Source of the DNA: JAGLOK01 sp023139005
Lineage (GTDB): Bacteria; Bacillota; Clostridia; Christensenellales; UMGS416
Assembly: GCA_030637745.1 (NCBI GenBank)
Contig: DAOWFX010000063.1
Span: 1-11,517 of the forward strand
Direction of reading: 5' to 3'
DNA: 11,517 nt
Shown here: positions 1 through 7,513 of the stretch, one piece after another
How positions within the stretch are numbered: the first letter of the stretch is position 1
How the letters are laid out: every line of letters begins with the position of its first letter
The notes under the pieces: model-generated
Told to the model about the DNA's origin: nothing
What the model saw: the letters and a program-made list of their open reading frames with translations, nothing else
Database searches by the model: none
Translations under genes and position numbers: made by a program

Positions 1-2
1 AA

Positions 3-452
3 ATATTATTTAAAAAATTAAATATCCTTGACTACCAAAAAATAAAGGCATGCGCAGTCATATTGAAAGCTTGTTCTGCGTACATTTGGCTTGATGGTAT
101 GGTGAAAAAAGCGTCGTTATCGGACATTCAACGTGTAAATGCTTATATTGAAACAAATTACACAAAAGATATTACGCTTGATTCAATGGTAGATGCGCTT
201 GCTATGAGTAAAACCAAGCTTTGTTCTCTTGCAAAAAACCAAGATACAACGATTATGAAAATGGTGCGAAACAAACGAATAAAATCAGCAAAGAGATTTC
301 TTGAAAAAACCGAGTATCCTATATCTGAAATCGCCGAAATGGTTGGAATTAATGACTATAATTATTTTGCTAAGGTTTTTAAAGCTGTAGAGAGAATCAC
401 ACCTCGTGATTATCGAAAACAGATAAAAAAGGAGCATGATTATAGTGTATAA
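3..452 (+). CDS. AraC-family transcriptional regulator, C-terminal part (5' end beyond window)
   Basis: The C-terminal part of an AraC/XylS-type DNA-binding regulator. A TTG at 63 could serve as a start, but the same frame is open to the left edge (codons from base 3, no stop), so the gene very probably begins outside the window. The visible 149 residues hold about 40 residues resembling the end of an upstream sensor domain (contains CSAYIWL), then the two helix-turn-helix units of the family. The first unit covers ITLDSMVDALAMSKTKL and the second covers ISEIAEMVGINDYNYFAKVF, ending in the signature ITPRDYRKQ. The usual glycine in the FKxxxGxTP signature is replaced by arginine (FKAVERITP). 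The sensor remnant may be of PocR type, but too little is visible to say. The gene points toward the sugar operon 540 bases downstream and is a candidate regulator of it; this is inference from position only. No terminator is evident behind it. Confidence 0.85.
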   Translation: MLFKKLNILDYQKIKACAVILKACSAYIWLDGMVKKASLSDIQRVNAYIETNYTKDITLDSMVDALAMSKTKLCSLAKNQDTTIMKMVRNKRIKSAKRFLEKTEYPISEIAEMVGINDYNYFAKVFKAVERITPRDYRKQIKKEHDYSV

Positions 453-802
453 TGGAATAATCAACTAGTGCCCGTCTAACAATTTTGCTCGATTAAACAG
501 AATAAACGATAAACCCATCCGGAACTTAGTTACTAATATTCTGAAATAAGGGTTTAAGGTCTGAAAAAGATTTTCTGGCTCGGAGAACTTGTGATTCTTG
601 TTTTTTATACATGAATGCATACTGTGTATAATTAAGTACTGATTCATTCGATTTTCTGCTGTTTCTTCAATTTTGGTCTTTGATAATTGCAATATCATCA
701 TATTAAATCAGCATATTTTATTTAGTCAGAACCTCTCTAATATCAAAAAAACAATAATAAAAAACATTTTATAATAATATTTTTCTATTTTTCGTATTAT
801 TC

Positions 803-846
803 TTGCTATTTTACCACAAATATTTTTTCTATAATAAATATATAAT
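803..846 (+). promoter_or_regulatory. Candidate promoter region for the hexosamine operon
   Basis: Two perfect TATAAT hexamers at 830-835 and 841-846 could be -10 boxes. A TTGCTA at 803-808 resembles a -35 box but sits 21 bases before the first TATAAT, which is longer than the usual 17, and no good -35 precedes the second. Transcription from here would leave a leader of roughly 140-155 bases. In such AT-rich DNA chance matches are common, so this is tentative. An activator such as the upstream AraC protein could compensate for a poor -35. Confidence 0.35.
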
Positions 847-856
847 TAATGTAAAG

Positions 857-940
857 GATAACTACGTTGCTACATGGTTATCTGTAACATAATTTCAATT
901 TAAGTTAAAACTTGCGATTAGATTCGCAGTTATCTTTTTT
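857..940 (+). promoter_or_regulatory. Leader with terminator-like hairpin, possible attenuator
   Basis: A stem at 909-931 pairs AAC-T-TGCGA with TCGCA-GTT (one bulged T, six-base loop TTAGAT). It is followed by TATCTTTTTT, ending at 940, which matches an intrinsic terminator. It lies between the candidate promoter and the binding-protein start. Just upstream, GATAAC (857-862) can pair with GTTATC at 877-882, and a second GTTATC occurs at 929-934 inside the right arm of the terminator. This would allow alternative folds. I recognise no known riboswitch class. The alternative is a plain terminator of an upstream transcript. Confidence 0.4.
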
Positions 941-944
941 AAAG

Positions 945-972
945 TTTATATCAGAAAAATATCTGATATAAA
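945..972 (+). repeat. Perfect 10-bp inverted repeat before the operon RBS
   Basis: TTTATATCAG (945-954) and CTGATATAAA (963-972) are exact reverse complements separated by eight bases. The right arm ends six bases before the AGGAGG ribosome binding site (979-984) of the binding-protein gene. It could be a DNA operator for a dimeric repressor or a hairpin in the mRNA leader affecting translation or stability. It lacks a following T-tract, so it is unlikely to be a terminator. Confidence 0.5.
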
Positions 973-992
973 AAAAATAGGAGGAAAATTAA

Positions 993-2300
993 ATGAAAAA
1001 ACTATTATCTGTAATCGCACTAATGCTTGTCTGCGTGTTTTTATTCGCAGCTTGCGGAGATTCGACTCAAACGACTTCAGACCCAGTTAAAACAGAAGAC
1101 AAAAAAACTGAAGCTACTGATGCACCAGCTGTTGAAGAAGCAAAAACTATAGTATACTGGTCAATGTGGGAACCGACTGAAAAACAAGGTATAGTCATTC
1201 AGAAAGCTGTAGATGCTTACATGGCAGATACTGGTAATGTGGTTGATGTACAGTTTAAGGGACGTACAGGACAACGTGAAGGTCTCCAGCCTGCACTTGA
1301 TGGTGGTATGGTTATTGACCTGTTTGACGAAGATGTCGATCGAGTCAACGGCACATGGAGTGCTTATCTCATGGACCTTGAAGCTCTCTCGGCTGCAAAC
1401 GACTATGAAGCAACAGGAAATGATGCTTTGATCGCTGCAAGTAGAGATGCTGCGGGTGGAACACTAATGAGTATTCCTTATCAACCATTTGTATTTGCTT
1501 TTGCTTACAATAAGGATATCTTCACAGAAGCTGGGGTAACAAGTTCTCCAAAAACATGGGATGAATTCCTTGACGCATGTGCAAAAATCAAGGCAGCCGG
1601 CTACGCACCACTTACATGTGACGATGCATATATGACAGCTTGGTATGGTTATGCTTTAGCACGCTTTGTTGGTCAAGATGGCGTAACAGATGTTGTTACA
1701 AATGGTAAATGGGCAGAAGAACCAGCAGTATTGAAAATGGCACAGCAATATGAAGAGCTTGCTACCCTTGGATATATTTCTGAAAACCTTCCTTCAAATG
1801 TATGGCCAATGGGCCAAAATGGCGAATTCGCTTTAGGTGAAGTTGGAATGTACATCAATGGTACTTGGTTACCTAACGAAGTTAACGCAATAGCTGGTCC
1901 AGATTTCAAGTGGGGTTTCTTTAACTATCCAGCAGTTCCTGATGGTGTAGATGGTGTTGAAGCAGCAAACTTTGGCGCACAGTGTCTGGCTATCAATAAA
2001 GACTCTCTAGTATCTGAAGAAGCTTTTGAAATCATCAAATATATCACAAAAGGCGAATTTGATACAATGCTTGCTAATGAGTCAATGGGTATTCCAGTAG
2101 ACTCAGCTAATGCCGAGTGGCCAGTGCAACTCGCAGAAGCAAAAGTTGTTTTTGAAAACTTGACTAAACGTTATTCATGGGCAGCAAATGCTGAAGCTAA
2201 TGTAGATATGACTCCCTTACTCAAAGAGAACTTCATTAAACTTTGTGCAGGACAGATGACAGCTCAAGAGTTTGTTGACGCTATGGAAGCTGGTAGTTAA
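993..2300 (+). CDS. ABC transporter sugar-binding lipoprotein (family 1 solute-binding protein)
   Basis: Extracellular solute-binding lipoprotein, 435 aa, the capture component of a CUT1-type sugar importer. Residues 1-20 form a lipoprotein signal peptide (MKKLLSVIALMLVCVFLFAA), with the modified cysteine at position 21 in an FAAC lipobox. A charged, threonine-rich linker of about 30 residues follows, then the binding domain opening with IVYWSMWEPTEKQG. Tryptophan- and aromatic-rich segments (WGFFNYPAVPDG, NGTWLPNE) are typical of carbohydrate-binding proteins. AGGAGG at 979-984, eight bases before the ATG, gives a strong start. It is the first gene of the cluster and is followed by a hairpin and two permease genes. 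The ligand is not evident from sequence. The downstream nagA, nagB and NahK-like kinase suggest an N-acetylhexosamine-containing sugar, by inference. Confidence 0.93.
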   Translation: MKKLLSVIALMLVCVFLFAACGDSTQTTSDPVKTEDKKTEATDAPAVEEAKTIVYWSMWEPTEKQGIVIQKAVDAYMADTGNVVDVQFKGRTGQREGLQPALDGGMVIDLFDEDVDRVNGTWSAYLMDLEALSAANDYEATGNDALIAASRDAAGGTLMSIPYQPFVFAFAYNKDIFTEAGVTSSPKTWDEFLDACAKIKAAGYAPLTCDDAYMTAWYGYALARFVGQDGVTDVVTNGKWAEEPAVLKMAQQYEELATLGYISENLPSNVWPMGQNGEFALGEVGMYINGTWLPNEVNAIAGPDFKWGFFNYPAVPDGVDGVEAANFGAQCLAINKDSLVSEEAFEIIKYITKGEFDTMLANESMGIPVDSANAEWPVQLAEAKVVFENLTKRYSWAANAEANVDMTPLLKENFIKLCAGQMTAQEFVDAMEAGS

Positions 2301-2327
2301 TAAGAGTTAGACAAAGTAGTTTAGGGG

Positions 2328-2354
2328 TGCAGCAGTTTTATAAAAGCTGCTGCA
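2328..2354 (+). promoter_or_regulatory. Intercistronic hairpin between binding protein and permease genes
   Basis: TGCAGCAG (2328-2335) and CTGCTGCA (2347-2354) are exact reverse complements. The loop contains TTTT and AAAA that may extend the stem around a bulged G. Only a weak T-rich stretch (ATCTTTT) follows. Hairpins in this position are known in ABC sugar operons to protect the binding-protein mRNA or to cut read-through, which gives more binding protein than permease. I infer that role here. Confidence 0.6.
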
Positions 2355-2379
2355 TCAATCTTTTAGATAGGATATAAAA

Positions 2380-3288
2380 ATGAAGAAAAAAAACAGATTT
2401 ATGATTATCGTATTCCTAACACCTGCACTTATTATGTTTTTCGCAATATTTATTTATCCCATAATTAGAACACTGATAATGAGTGCATATAATGTTCCCC
2501 ATGTTACAGCAGATGTGAGCACATGGACATTTGTTGGGATTGATAATTTTAAAAAACTTTTAAGTGTTAATCTATTCAGAACATCACTATGGAACCTTCT
2601 CCGCATATGGTTATTTGGTGGTTTAGGTGTAATGTCGATTGCACTTCTCTTTGCAGTGATAATCAACAGTGGAATACGTTTTAGAAGCTTTTTCAAAGCA
2701 GTAATATATATGCCCAATATCGTAAGTGCTGTTGCACTTGCAACAATGTGGTTGCAATATGTTTTTAATAACCGTTTTGGTTTGTTTACAACATTTTTTC
2801 AAAAAGTAGGATGGGAAACAATGGCGAACATTGCATGGCTGTCGCCGGAAATGAAGTTCACATCATTACTTATTGCCTACAGCTTTGGTATGGTAGGATA
2901 TCATATGCTTATTTTCTCAAGCGGAATTGAAAGAATACCAAAAGAGATGTATGAGGCATCCACAATTGATGGTGCGAGTAAACCGAGACAGTTTACAACT
3001 ATAACATGGCCACTTATTAAAGGGGTCCTGAAAACAAATATTATTATGTGGAGTATATCCTCTGTTGGGTTTTTTGTTTGGTCACAGCTATTTTCAACTG
3101 TTACAGCAGATCAACAAACAATAACACCAATGGTCTATTTGTATCTACAAACATTTGGTGCAGGCAATACAATCACTGAGCGAAATGCAGGATTGGGTGC
3201 AGCTGTGGGTGTATTATTAACAATTTTTGTTGTCGTTGTGTTTATAGTCACAAATTTTGTGATTAAGAATGACGATTTAGAATACTAG
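2380..3288 (+). CDS. ABC sugar transporter permease, MalF/UgpA type
   Basis: Integral membrane permease of a CUT1 sugar ABC importer, 302 aa, the usual length for UgpA-like subunits. Hydrophobic spans are visible near residues 7-35, 74-95, 106-128, 160-183, 217-238 and 272-296, consistent with six membrane helices. The EAA loop that contacts the ATPase is at 191-214 (YEASTIDGAS, then the conserved proline at 211 in the ITWPL stretch). The start has only a modest Shine-Dalgarno (TAGGAT, about six bases before the ATG) and follows the hairpin after the binding-protein gene. It pairs with the next gene to form the channel. Substrate specificity cannot be read from it. Confidence 0.93.
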   Translation: MKKKNRFMIIVFLTPALIMFFAIFIYPIIRTLIMSAYNVPHVTADVSTWTFVGIDNFKKLLSVNLFRTSLWNLLRIWLFGGLGVMSIALLFAVIINSGIRFRSFFKAVIYMPNIVSAVALATMWLQYVFNNRFGLFTTFFQKVGWETMANIAWLSPEMKFTSLLIAYSFGMVGYHMLIFSSGIERIPKEMYEASTIDGASKPRQFTTITWPLIKGVLKTNIIMWSISSVGFFVWSQLFSTVTADQQTITPMVYLYLQTFGAGNTITERNAGLGAAVGVLLTIFVVVVFIVTNFVIKNDDLEY

Positions 3289-3303
3289 GAATGGGGGATA
3301 GAA

Positions 3304-4203
3304 ATGAAAAGTATAACAAGAGGTAAAAACAAATCCCGCATGAAAGCGAGATTCAATTTACAAAAAGAGATACGTTTAATCCCCGGCTATGCAATACTAA
3401 TATTCTGGGTTGTATTTACATTTATTGTACTGGGCTGGGTATTAGCAGCAAGTTTTTCGACAACAAGAGATATTTTTACTGGAGAAGCATTTAAATTTTC
3501 AACAGGGCTACATTTTGAAAATTATGAAAAAGCATGGAATGCTCAAAATGTATCCGTGTTTTTCACGAATTCACTTTTTTATTCTACAATTTCTACATTT
3601 TTGTTGATTGTTATTGCAGCGCCAGCTGCATATGCATTATCTCGCTTCAAATTTATTGCCAATAAGTTTATACAAAGTGGTCTTGTAGCAGCTATGGGGG
3701 TACCGGTTGTTATGATAATACTACCGCTGTTTTCGCTTGTTGCTGGATTGAACATTTTATCAAATGATTTATTTATTCGCGTTTTGATGATATTCCTTTA
3801 CACAGGGATAAATGTACCGTTTGCTATAATATTCTTATTAAGCTTTTTTGCGAACTTATCACATCACTATGAAGAAGCAGCCGGAATAGATGGATGTTCA
3901 CCAATTAAAACTTTTTGGAAGATCATGCTACCGCTTGCACAACCAGGCATCATTACTTTAAGTGTGTTTTGCTTCATAAATATTTGGAATGAATACTTCT
4001 TATCTTTAATATTTGCTAGTGGTAACACTGTTAAACCTGTTGCTGTTGGCTTATATTCAATGATACAATCGATGAAGTATACAGGTGACTGGGCAGGTAT
4101 GTTTGCATCAGTCATTATTGTGTTCTTACCAACATTTGTGTTGTATATAGCACTTCATAAACGTATCATTTCCAGCATAACAGGTGGAGGCGTTAAGGGG
4201 TAA
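3304..4203 (+). CDS. ABC sugar transporter permease, MalG/UgpE type
   Basis: Second integral membrane subunit of the CUT1 importer, 299 aa. Hydrophobic spans include residues 28-50, 89-113, 124-148, 158-183, 215-238 and 265-285. The EAA loop reads YEEAAGIDGCSP at 189-200 with the downstream IMLPLAQPGI, which is canonical for the MalG branch. The N-terminus has a basic cytoplasmic stretch before the first helix. A GGGGGAT element six to seven bases ahead supports the ATG, 15 bases after the previous stop; an internal Met at residue 13 is a less likely start. No ATP-binding subunit follows, so the transporter must borrow an ATPase from elsewhere. Confidence 0.93.
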   Translation: MKSITRGKNKSRMKARFNLQKEIRLIPGYAILIFWVVFTFIVLGWVLAASFSTTRDIFTGEAFKFSTGLHFENYEKAWNAQNVSVFFTNSLFYSTISTFLLIVIAAPAAYALSRFKFIANKFIQSGLVAAMGVPVVMIILPLFSLVAGLNILSNDLFIRVLMIFLYTGINVPFAIIFLLSFFANLSHHYEEAAGIDGCSPIKTFWKIMLPLAQPGIITLSVFCFINIWNEYFLSLIFASGNTVKPVAVGLYSMIQSMKYTGDWAGMFASVIIVFLPTFVLYIALHKRIISSITGGGVKG

Positions 4204-4206
4204 TAT

Positions 4207-6234
4207 ATGCGAATTATAACTTCAAATATAATTTTAAACGGCGCAGAATTAGGAGCAACCAATCCATTACCATATTTTCGTGATGCCAATTGGAATCGTG
4301 ACCTAGACGGTAGCGGCCTTGAAGAAAAGGAGAAAACCGGTCTAGGATATAATACGGGATACAGAGTTCTGCCGTATACGATTTATGATGAATATAAAAG
4401 AGAAAAAAGTCCAATGACATTAAAAACCATTGTAATGGAAAACGATAATCTTCGTGCTACTTTTCTAGCTGATTATGGTGGTAGGTTATATTCACTATTT
4501 GACAAAACACGTCAAAAGGAACTGCTTTATGTCAATCCGGTGTTTCAACCATGCAATATTGGTACACGATATGCTTGGTTCTCGGGTGGAATTGAGTGGA
4601 ATGTTGGACAATATGGACATACGACCTTAACTTGTGATCCTATGTATTTTGTACGCTGTCGGGACAGTCAAGGTGAAGAATTTCTGCGCATGTATGAATA
4701 CGAACGCATAAAAGGGGTATTTTTACAAATTGATTTTCATTTGCCTGATAATGAAAAGTGTTTGTATGCTCATGTGAATATATTCAACTCACATGATACG
4801 CCTACATCGCTTTATTGGTGGACGAATACTGCTGTGGAGCAAAATCGCCACATGCATGTTCTTTCAGGAAATCAAGAAATAATAATGACACATCCCACGG
4901 ATGGAAAATATGATGCATTTTTACACGATACCATGCCAAAACCAAAAGCTTTAGATGAAATTGATGTTAGTTATCCGGAGAATTGCCCATTTAGTATGGA
5001 ATATTTCTTTCAAAATGAAAGTACATTTGAACAAACATGGGAGGCAGCAGCGTACGATGATGGTAGTTCTTTTTTTGAGCGATCTACGCCTGAGATGCCA
5101 TACAGAAAAATGTTTTGCTGGAGTAACAGAAACGGCGGACAGCATTGGCAAAACTTTTTATCCGAAAAGGGTTCACCTTATTATACAGAAATACAATCTG
5201 GTATTTTCCCTACACAGGTTCATGGAGGTGATATGCAAGAAAAAGCGCATATTAGCTTTACACAAGCATTTGGTGGATTGGACATCGATGATGGGCAGAC
5301 TCATGGAGAATCATATTCTGATGCCTGTAGTTATATGTATAACAGAATTAACAAGCATCTACCAAAAGAGCATCTTTTGCAAATGCACAAACAGTTCAAT
5401 AAATCGATCAATTTGCCTCCTGTTGAATTTATGAATTATGGCAGTGGCTGGGGCGCTTTGGAGCAGAAAAGAGAACCAGGTATAGTTCCTAAGGGACTAT
5501 CGTTCCCAGAGGAAACTTTGGACGAAGAGCAAACTCCGTTTCTAACACTTCTCGAAACAAATTGCATTCCGGAGTGGCCTACAGGCATGCCTCCATCATA
5601 TATGTGTGATTCACGTTGGCTCAACATTATGGAAAAGGCGATAAACCAAACACATAAACCTTCTTCGGAGCTATTGTTTCATTATGGTGTTGCATCATAT
5701 GAAAACGGTAATGTTGAGGTGGGCATAAAGGCATTGCTACAGGCAATTGAAGAATCGTCATCTCCAATTATCAGCCGTACATTAGGCATGCTATATCAGA
5801 AAACTGGAGATATCGAAAAAGCAATCACTTATATTCGCAAAGCGATAGAAAATGGAGGGATTGCACAATCATCTAAGTTCGCGGTTGACTATCTCAATGT
5901 ACTTATTGAGGCTGAATATTTTCAAGATGGATGGGAATTTTATGAATCGCTACCGTCTGAGGTTAAAGAGATTGAGCAGATACAAGTAAGCGCTGCAGTA
6001 GCTGCCTATGAGATAGGGCAATGGGGTTTTTTGAAAAAGCAGTTCAGTAAAGAATATGTATATATCCGTGAAGGTGATATATCGATTGTGGATCTATGGT
6101 ATAAATATCGAGCTAGAGAAATTACAGAAACACAGAATATTCAATTTGAAGAAGCGTTAAAGATCGTTAAAAAAAGCGATTGTCCTCCCTATAATATAGA
6201 TTTTCAATTATTTAGTGAATATGAAGAGTGTTGA
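4207..6234 (+). CDS. DUF5107 domain protein with C-terminal TPR repeats
   Basis: A 675-aa protein with no signal peptide or membrane segment, so probably cytoplasmic. Residues about 55-370 match the DUF5107 pattern as I know it: an LKTIVMENDNLRATFLADYGGRLYSLFDK-like stretch (73-100), a WFSGGIEWNVGQYGHTTLTCDP region (124-145), and TSLYWWTNTAV (200-209). This beta-rich fold resembles galactose-mutarotase/glycosidase-type sandwiches. Residues about 484-553 contain TPR-like helical pairs (LLFHYGVASYENGNVEVGIKAL, then TLGMLYQKTGDIEKAI). DUF5107 proteins I recall are often near 1000 residues, so this one is short. It starts three bases after the permease stop with AAGGGG six bases upstream, so it is co-translated with the transporter. 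Its function is not established. Position suggests action on the imported sugar, either as a carbohydrate-active enzyme or as a sugar-responsive scaffold. Confidence 0.85.
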   Translation: MRIITSNIILNGAELGATNPLPYFRDANWNRDLDGSGLEEKEKTGLGYNTGYRVLPYTIYDEYKREKSPMTLKTIVMENDNLRATFLADYGGRLYSLFDKTRQKELLYVNPVFQPCNIGTRYAWFSGGIEWNVGQYGHTTLTCDPMYFVRCRDSQGEEFLRMYEYERIKGVFLQIDFHLPDNEKCLYAHVNIFNSHDTPTSLYWWTNTAVEQNRHMHVLSGNQEIIMTHPTDGKYDAFLHDTMPKPKALDEIDVSYPENCPFSMEYFFQNESTFEQTWEAAAYDDGSSFFERSTPEMPYRKMFCWSNRNGGQHWQNFLSEKGSPYYTEIQSGIFPTQVHGGDMQEKAHISFTQAFGGLDIDDGQTHGESYSDACSYMYNRINKHLPKEHLLQMHKQFNKSINLPPVEFMNYGSGWGALEQKREPGIVPKGLSFPEETLDEEQTPFLTLLETNCIPEWPTGMPPSYMCDSRWLNIMEKAINQTHKPSSELLFHYGVASYENGNVEVGIKALLQAIEESSSPIISRTLGMLYQKTGDIEKAITYIRKAIENGGIAQSSKFAVDYLNVLIEAEYFQDGWEFYESLPSEVKEIEQIQVSAAVAAYEIGQWGFLKKQFSKEYVYIREGDISIVDLWYKYRAREITETQNIQFEEALKIVKKSDCPPYNIDFQLFSEYEEC

Positions 6235-6387
6235 TATTGATATGCTTGTATTGGACATATATGTACAGAGGACTTCTAGTAAAAGCTAGTCTAAACTGTT
6301 TATAGAGAAAAACGGGAATTTACACAGGTGAAACAGCAAGAGAAAACAGCTTAAAAATACAAATGCTTTTATAGTAAGGAGACAACA
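6235..6387 (+). other. 153-bp internal spacer of the operon
   Basis: The only sizeable gap inside the cluster. It contains the perfect palindrome ACATATATGT (6255-6264), an imperfect CTAG-based stem near 6270-6292, and AAGGAG (6376-6381), the ribosome binding site of the kinase gene. There is no convincing terminator and no convincing promoter. An internal promoter or operator for the kinase-ROK-nagA-nagB half is possible but unproven. Confidence 0.4.
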
Positions 6388-7491
6388 ATGGTGTCAAGCA
6401 CAGAAAAAAGTGCATACTTAGCAATAAAAAAGTTTCAAATCATTGGGCAGCCAAAAGAAATTTGCCGTTATGGTAATGGACATATAAATGATACATATCT
6501 TGTGATAATGAAAGAAAAGGGGATTCGTTATATATTGCAAAGGATCAATAAACATGTCTTTGCTCATCCTGATGAAGTTATTGAAAACATTGCAGGTGTA
6601 ACGGCCTATATAAGAAAAGAGGTTGAGAAACTCGGTGGTGATGTAAACCGTGAAGTTTTGAATCTCATACCAACAGTTGATGGAAGCAATTTTTATTTTG
6701 ATGAGGATGAACAATATTGGCGAGTTTACCTCTTTGTGGAGAGAACAAATACATTCCAACTTCCAGATACTCCAGCTATTTTTTATGAGTCAGCACGGGC
6801 TTTTGGTAACTTTGGGGCATTATTAGCCGATTATCCCTGTGAAAAGTTGAATGTCACAATACCCGGATTTCATGATACACCATGGCGATATAAGCAGCTA
6901 CGTCATGCGCTTAAAGATGACGTACGTGCACGTGCCAAAGAAGTAGAGCGTGAACTAGAGTTTGTTTTTGAACATGAGAAGGAAGCCTCAATATTACGGG
7001 AGATGAAGGAAAATGGGGAATTACCCATTCGTGTTACACATAATGATACTAAGCTTAACAATGTTTTGTTTGACGATAAGACTGACAAAGGTGTGTGCGT
7101 GATTGATCTTGATACAATTATGCCGGGATTGTCTGTATATGATTTTGGTGATGCGATTCGCTTTGGTGCAAACACATCAGAAGAAGATGAAGAAGACTTG
7201 GATAAATGTGAATTGAGCCTTCCAATGTTTCGTGCATACACTGAAGGCTATCTGGAATGCGCAAAAGATGCGCTTACAGAAAAAGAAATCACTATGCTTC
7301 CTGAAGGCGCAAAAATAATGACACTTGAATGTGGAATACGGTTCCTCACGGACTATATAAATGGAGATATCTATTTCAGAGTGCATTATGAAAAACAGAA
7401 CCTAAGACGTGCCAGAAACCAGTTTAAATTGGTTAGTAGTATGGAGGAAAAGTGGCAAGATATGTGTGCCATAGTGGAAAATACAATATAA
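6388..7491 (+). CDS. NahK-like N-acetylhexosamine 1-kinase (aminoglycoside phosphotransferase superfamily)
   Basis: A cytoplasmic sugar kinase of the APH/choline kinase fold, 367 aa, close to the roughly 360 aa of Bifidobacterium NahK (LnpB), which phosphorylates GlcNAc and GalNAc at the anomeric carbon. The pattern is very similar. A glycine-containing nucleotide loop lies at 27-37 (RYGNGHINDTY). The Brenner catalytic motif THNDTKLNNVLFD is at 217-229, with catalytic Asp220 and Asn225. The metal-binding VIDLDTIMPGLSVYDFGDAIRF stretch at 238-259 carries Asp240 and Asp242. FRAYTEGYL at 281-289 is also characteristic. AAGGAG six bases before the ATG supports the start. In bifidobacteria this enzyme works with a GH112 phosphorylase on lacto-N-biose and galacto-N-biose; no such gene is visible here, so the substrate may be a free hexosamine or another disaccharide product. 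A homoserine-kinase-like or other sugar specificity is a less likely alternative. Confidence 0.85.
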   Translation: MVSSTEKSAYLAIKKFQIIGQPKEICRYGNGHINDTYLVIMKEKGIRYILQRINKHVFAHPDEVIENIAGVTAYIRKEVEKLGGDVNREVLNLIPTVDGSNFYFDEDEQYWRVYLFVERTNTFQLPDTPAIFYESARAFGNFGALLADYPCEKLNVTIPGFHDTPWRYKQLRHALKDDVRARAKEVERELEFVFEHEKEASILREMKENGELPIRVTHNDTKLNNVLFDDKTDKGVCVIDLDTIMPGLSVYDFGDAIRFGANTSEEDEEDLDKCELSLPMFRAYTEGYLECAKDALTEKEITMLPEGAKIMTLECGIRFLTDYINGDIYFRVHYEKQNLRRARNQFKLVSSMEEKWQDMCAIVENTI

Positions 7492-7513
7492 AAATTTTTT
7501 TTGAGGGAAAAAT

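Larger units (their letters stand above)
453..992. other. AT-rich intergenic region and operon leader
   Basis: A 540-base spacer between the regulator and the sugar operon. The first part (453-720) has no recognisable gene. A 78-codon frame on the minus strand (465-701) shows no family motif I can name. The 7-bp inverted repeat TAAACCC/GGGTTTA (510-516 and 550-556) lies here without a T-tract. The part from 720 to 860 is very AT-rich and contains two TATAAT hexamers. The final 130 bases hold a terminator-like hairpin and a perfect inverted repeat, annotated separately. Confidence 0.6.

Noticed and set aside
510..556. Inverted repeat TAAACCC/GGGTTTA separated by 33 bases after the regulator gene.
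   Set aside because: Short arms, long loop and no T-tract; likely chance in AT-rich DNA.
465..701. A 78-codon frame on the minus strand between the regulator and the operon, with a C-terminal end faintly like some transposase tails (FRMGLSFILFNRAKLL).
   Set aside because: No nameable motif, no clear ribosome binding site, and a stop only three codons upstream of its start. The resemblance is too vague to call a gene or transposase remnant.
4955..5434. A 159-codon frame inside the DUF5107 gene in another frame.
   Set aside because: It overlaps a well-supported gene completely and its translation shows no family pattern; a shadow frame.
6312..6355. A tiny frame (GTG to TAA, eight residues) and AACAGC repeats before the kinase gene.
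   Set aside because: Too short and without a proper ribosome binding site; no known leader-peptide pattern.
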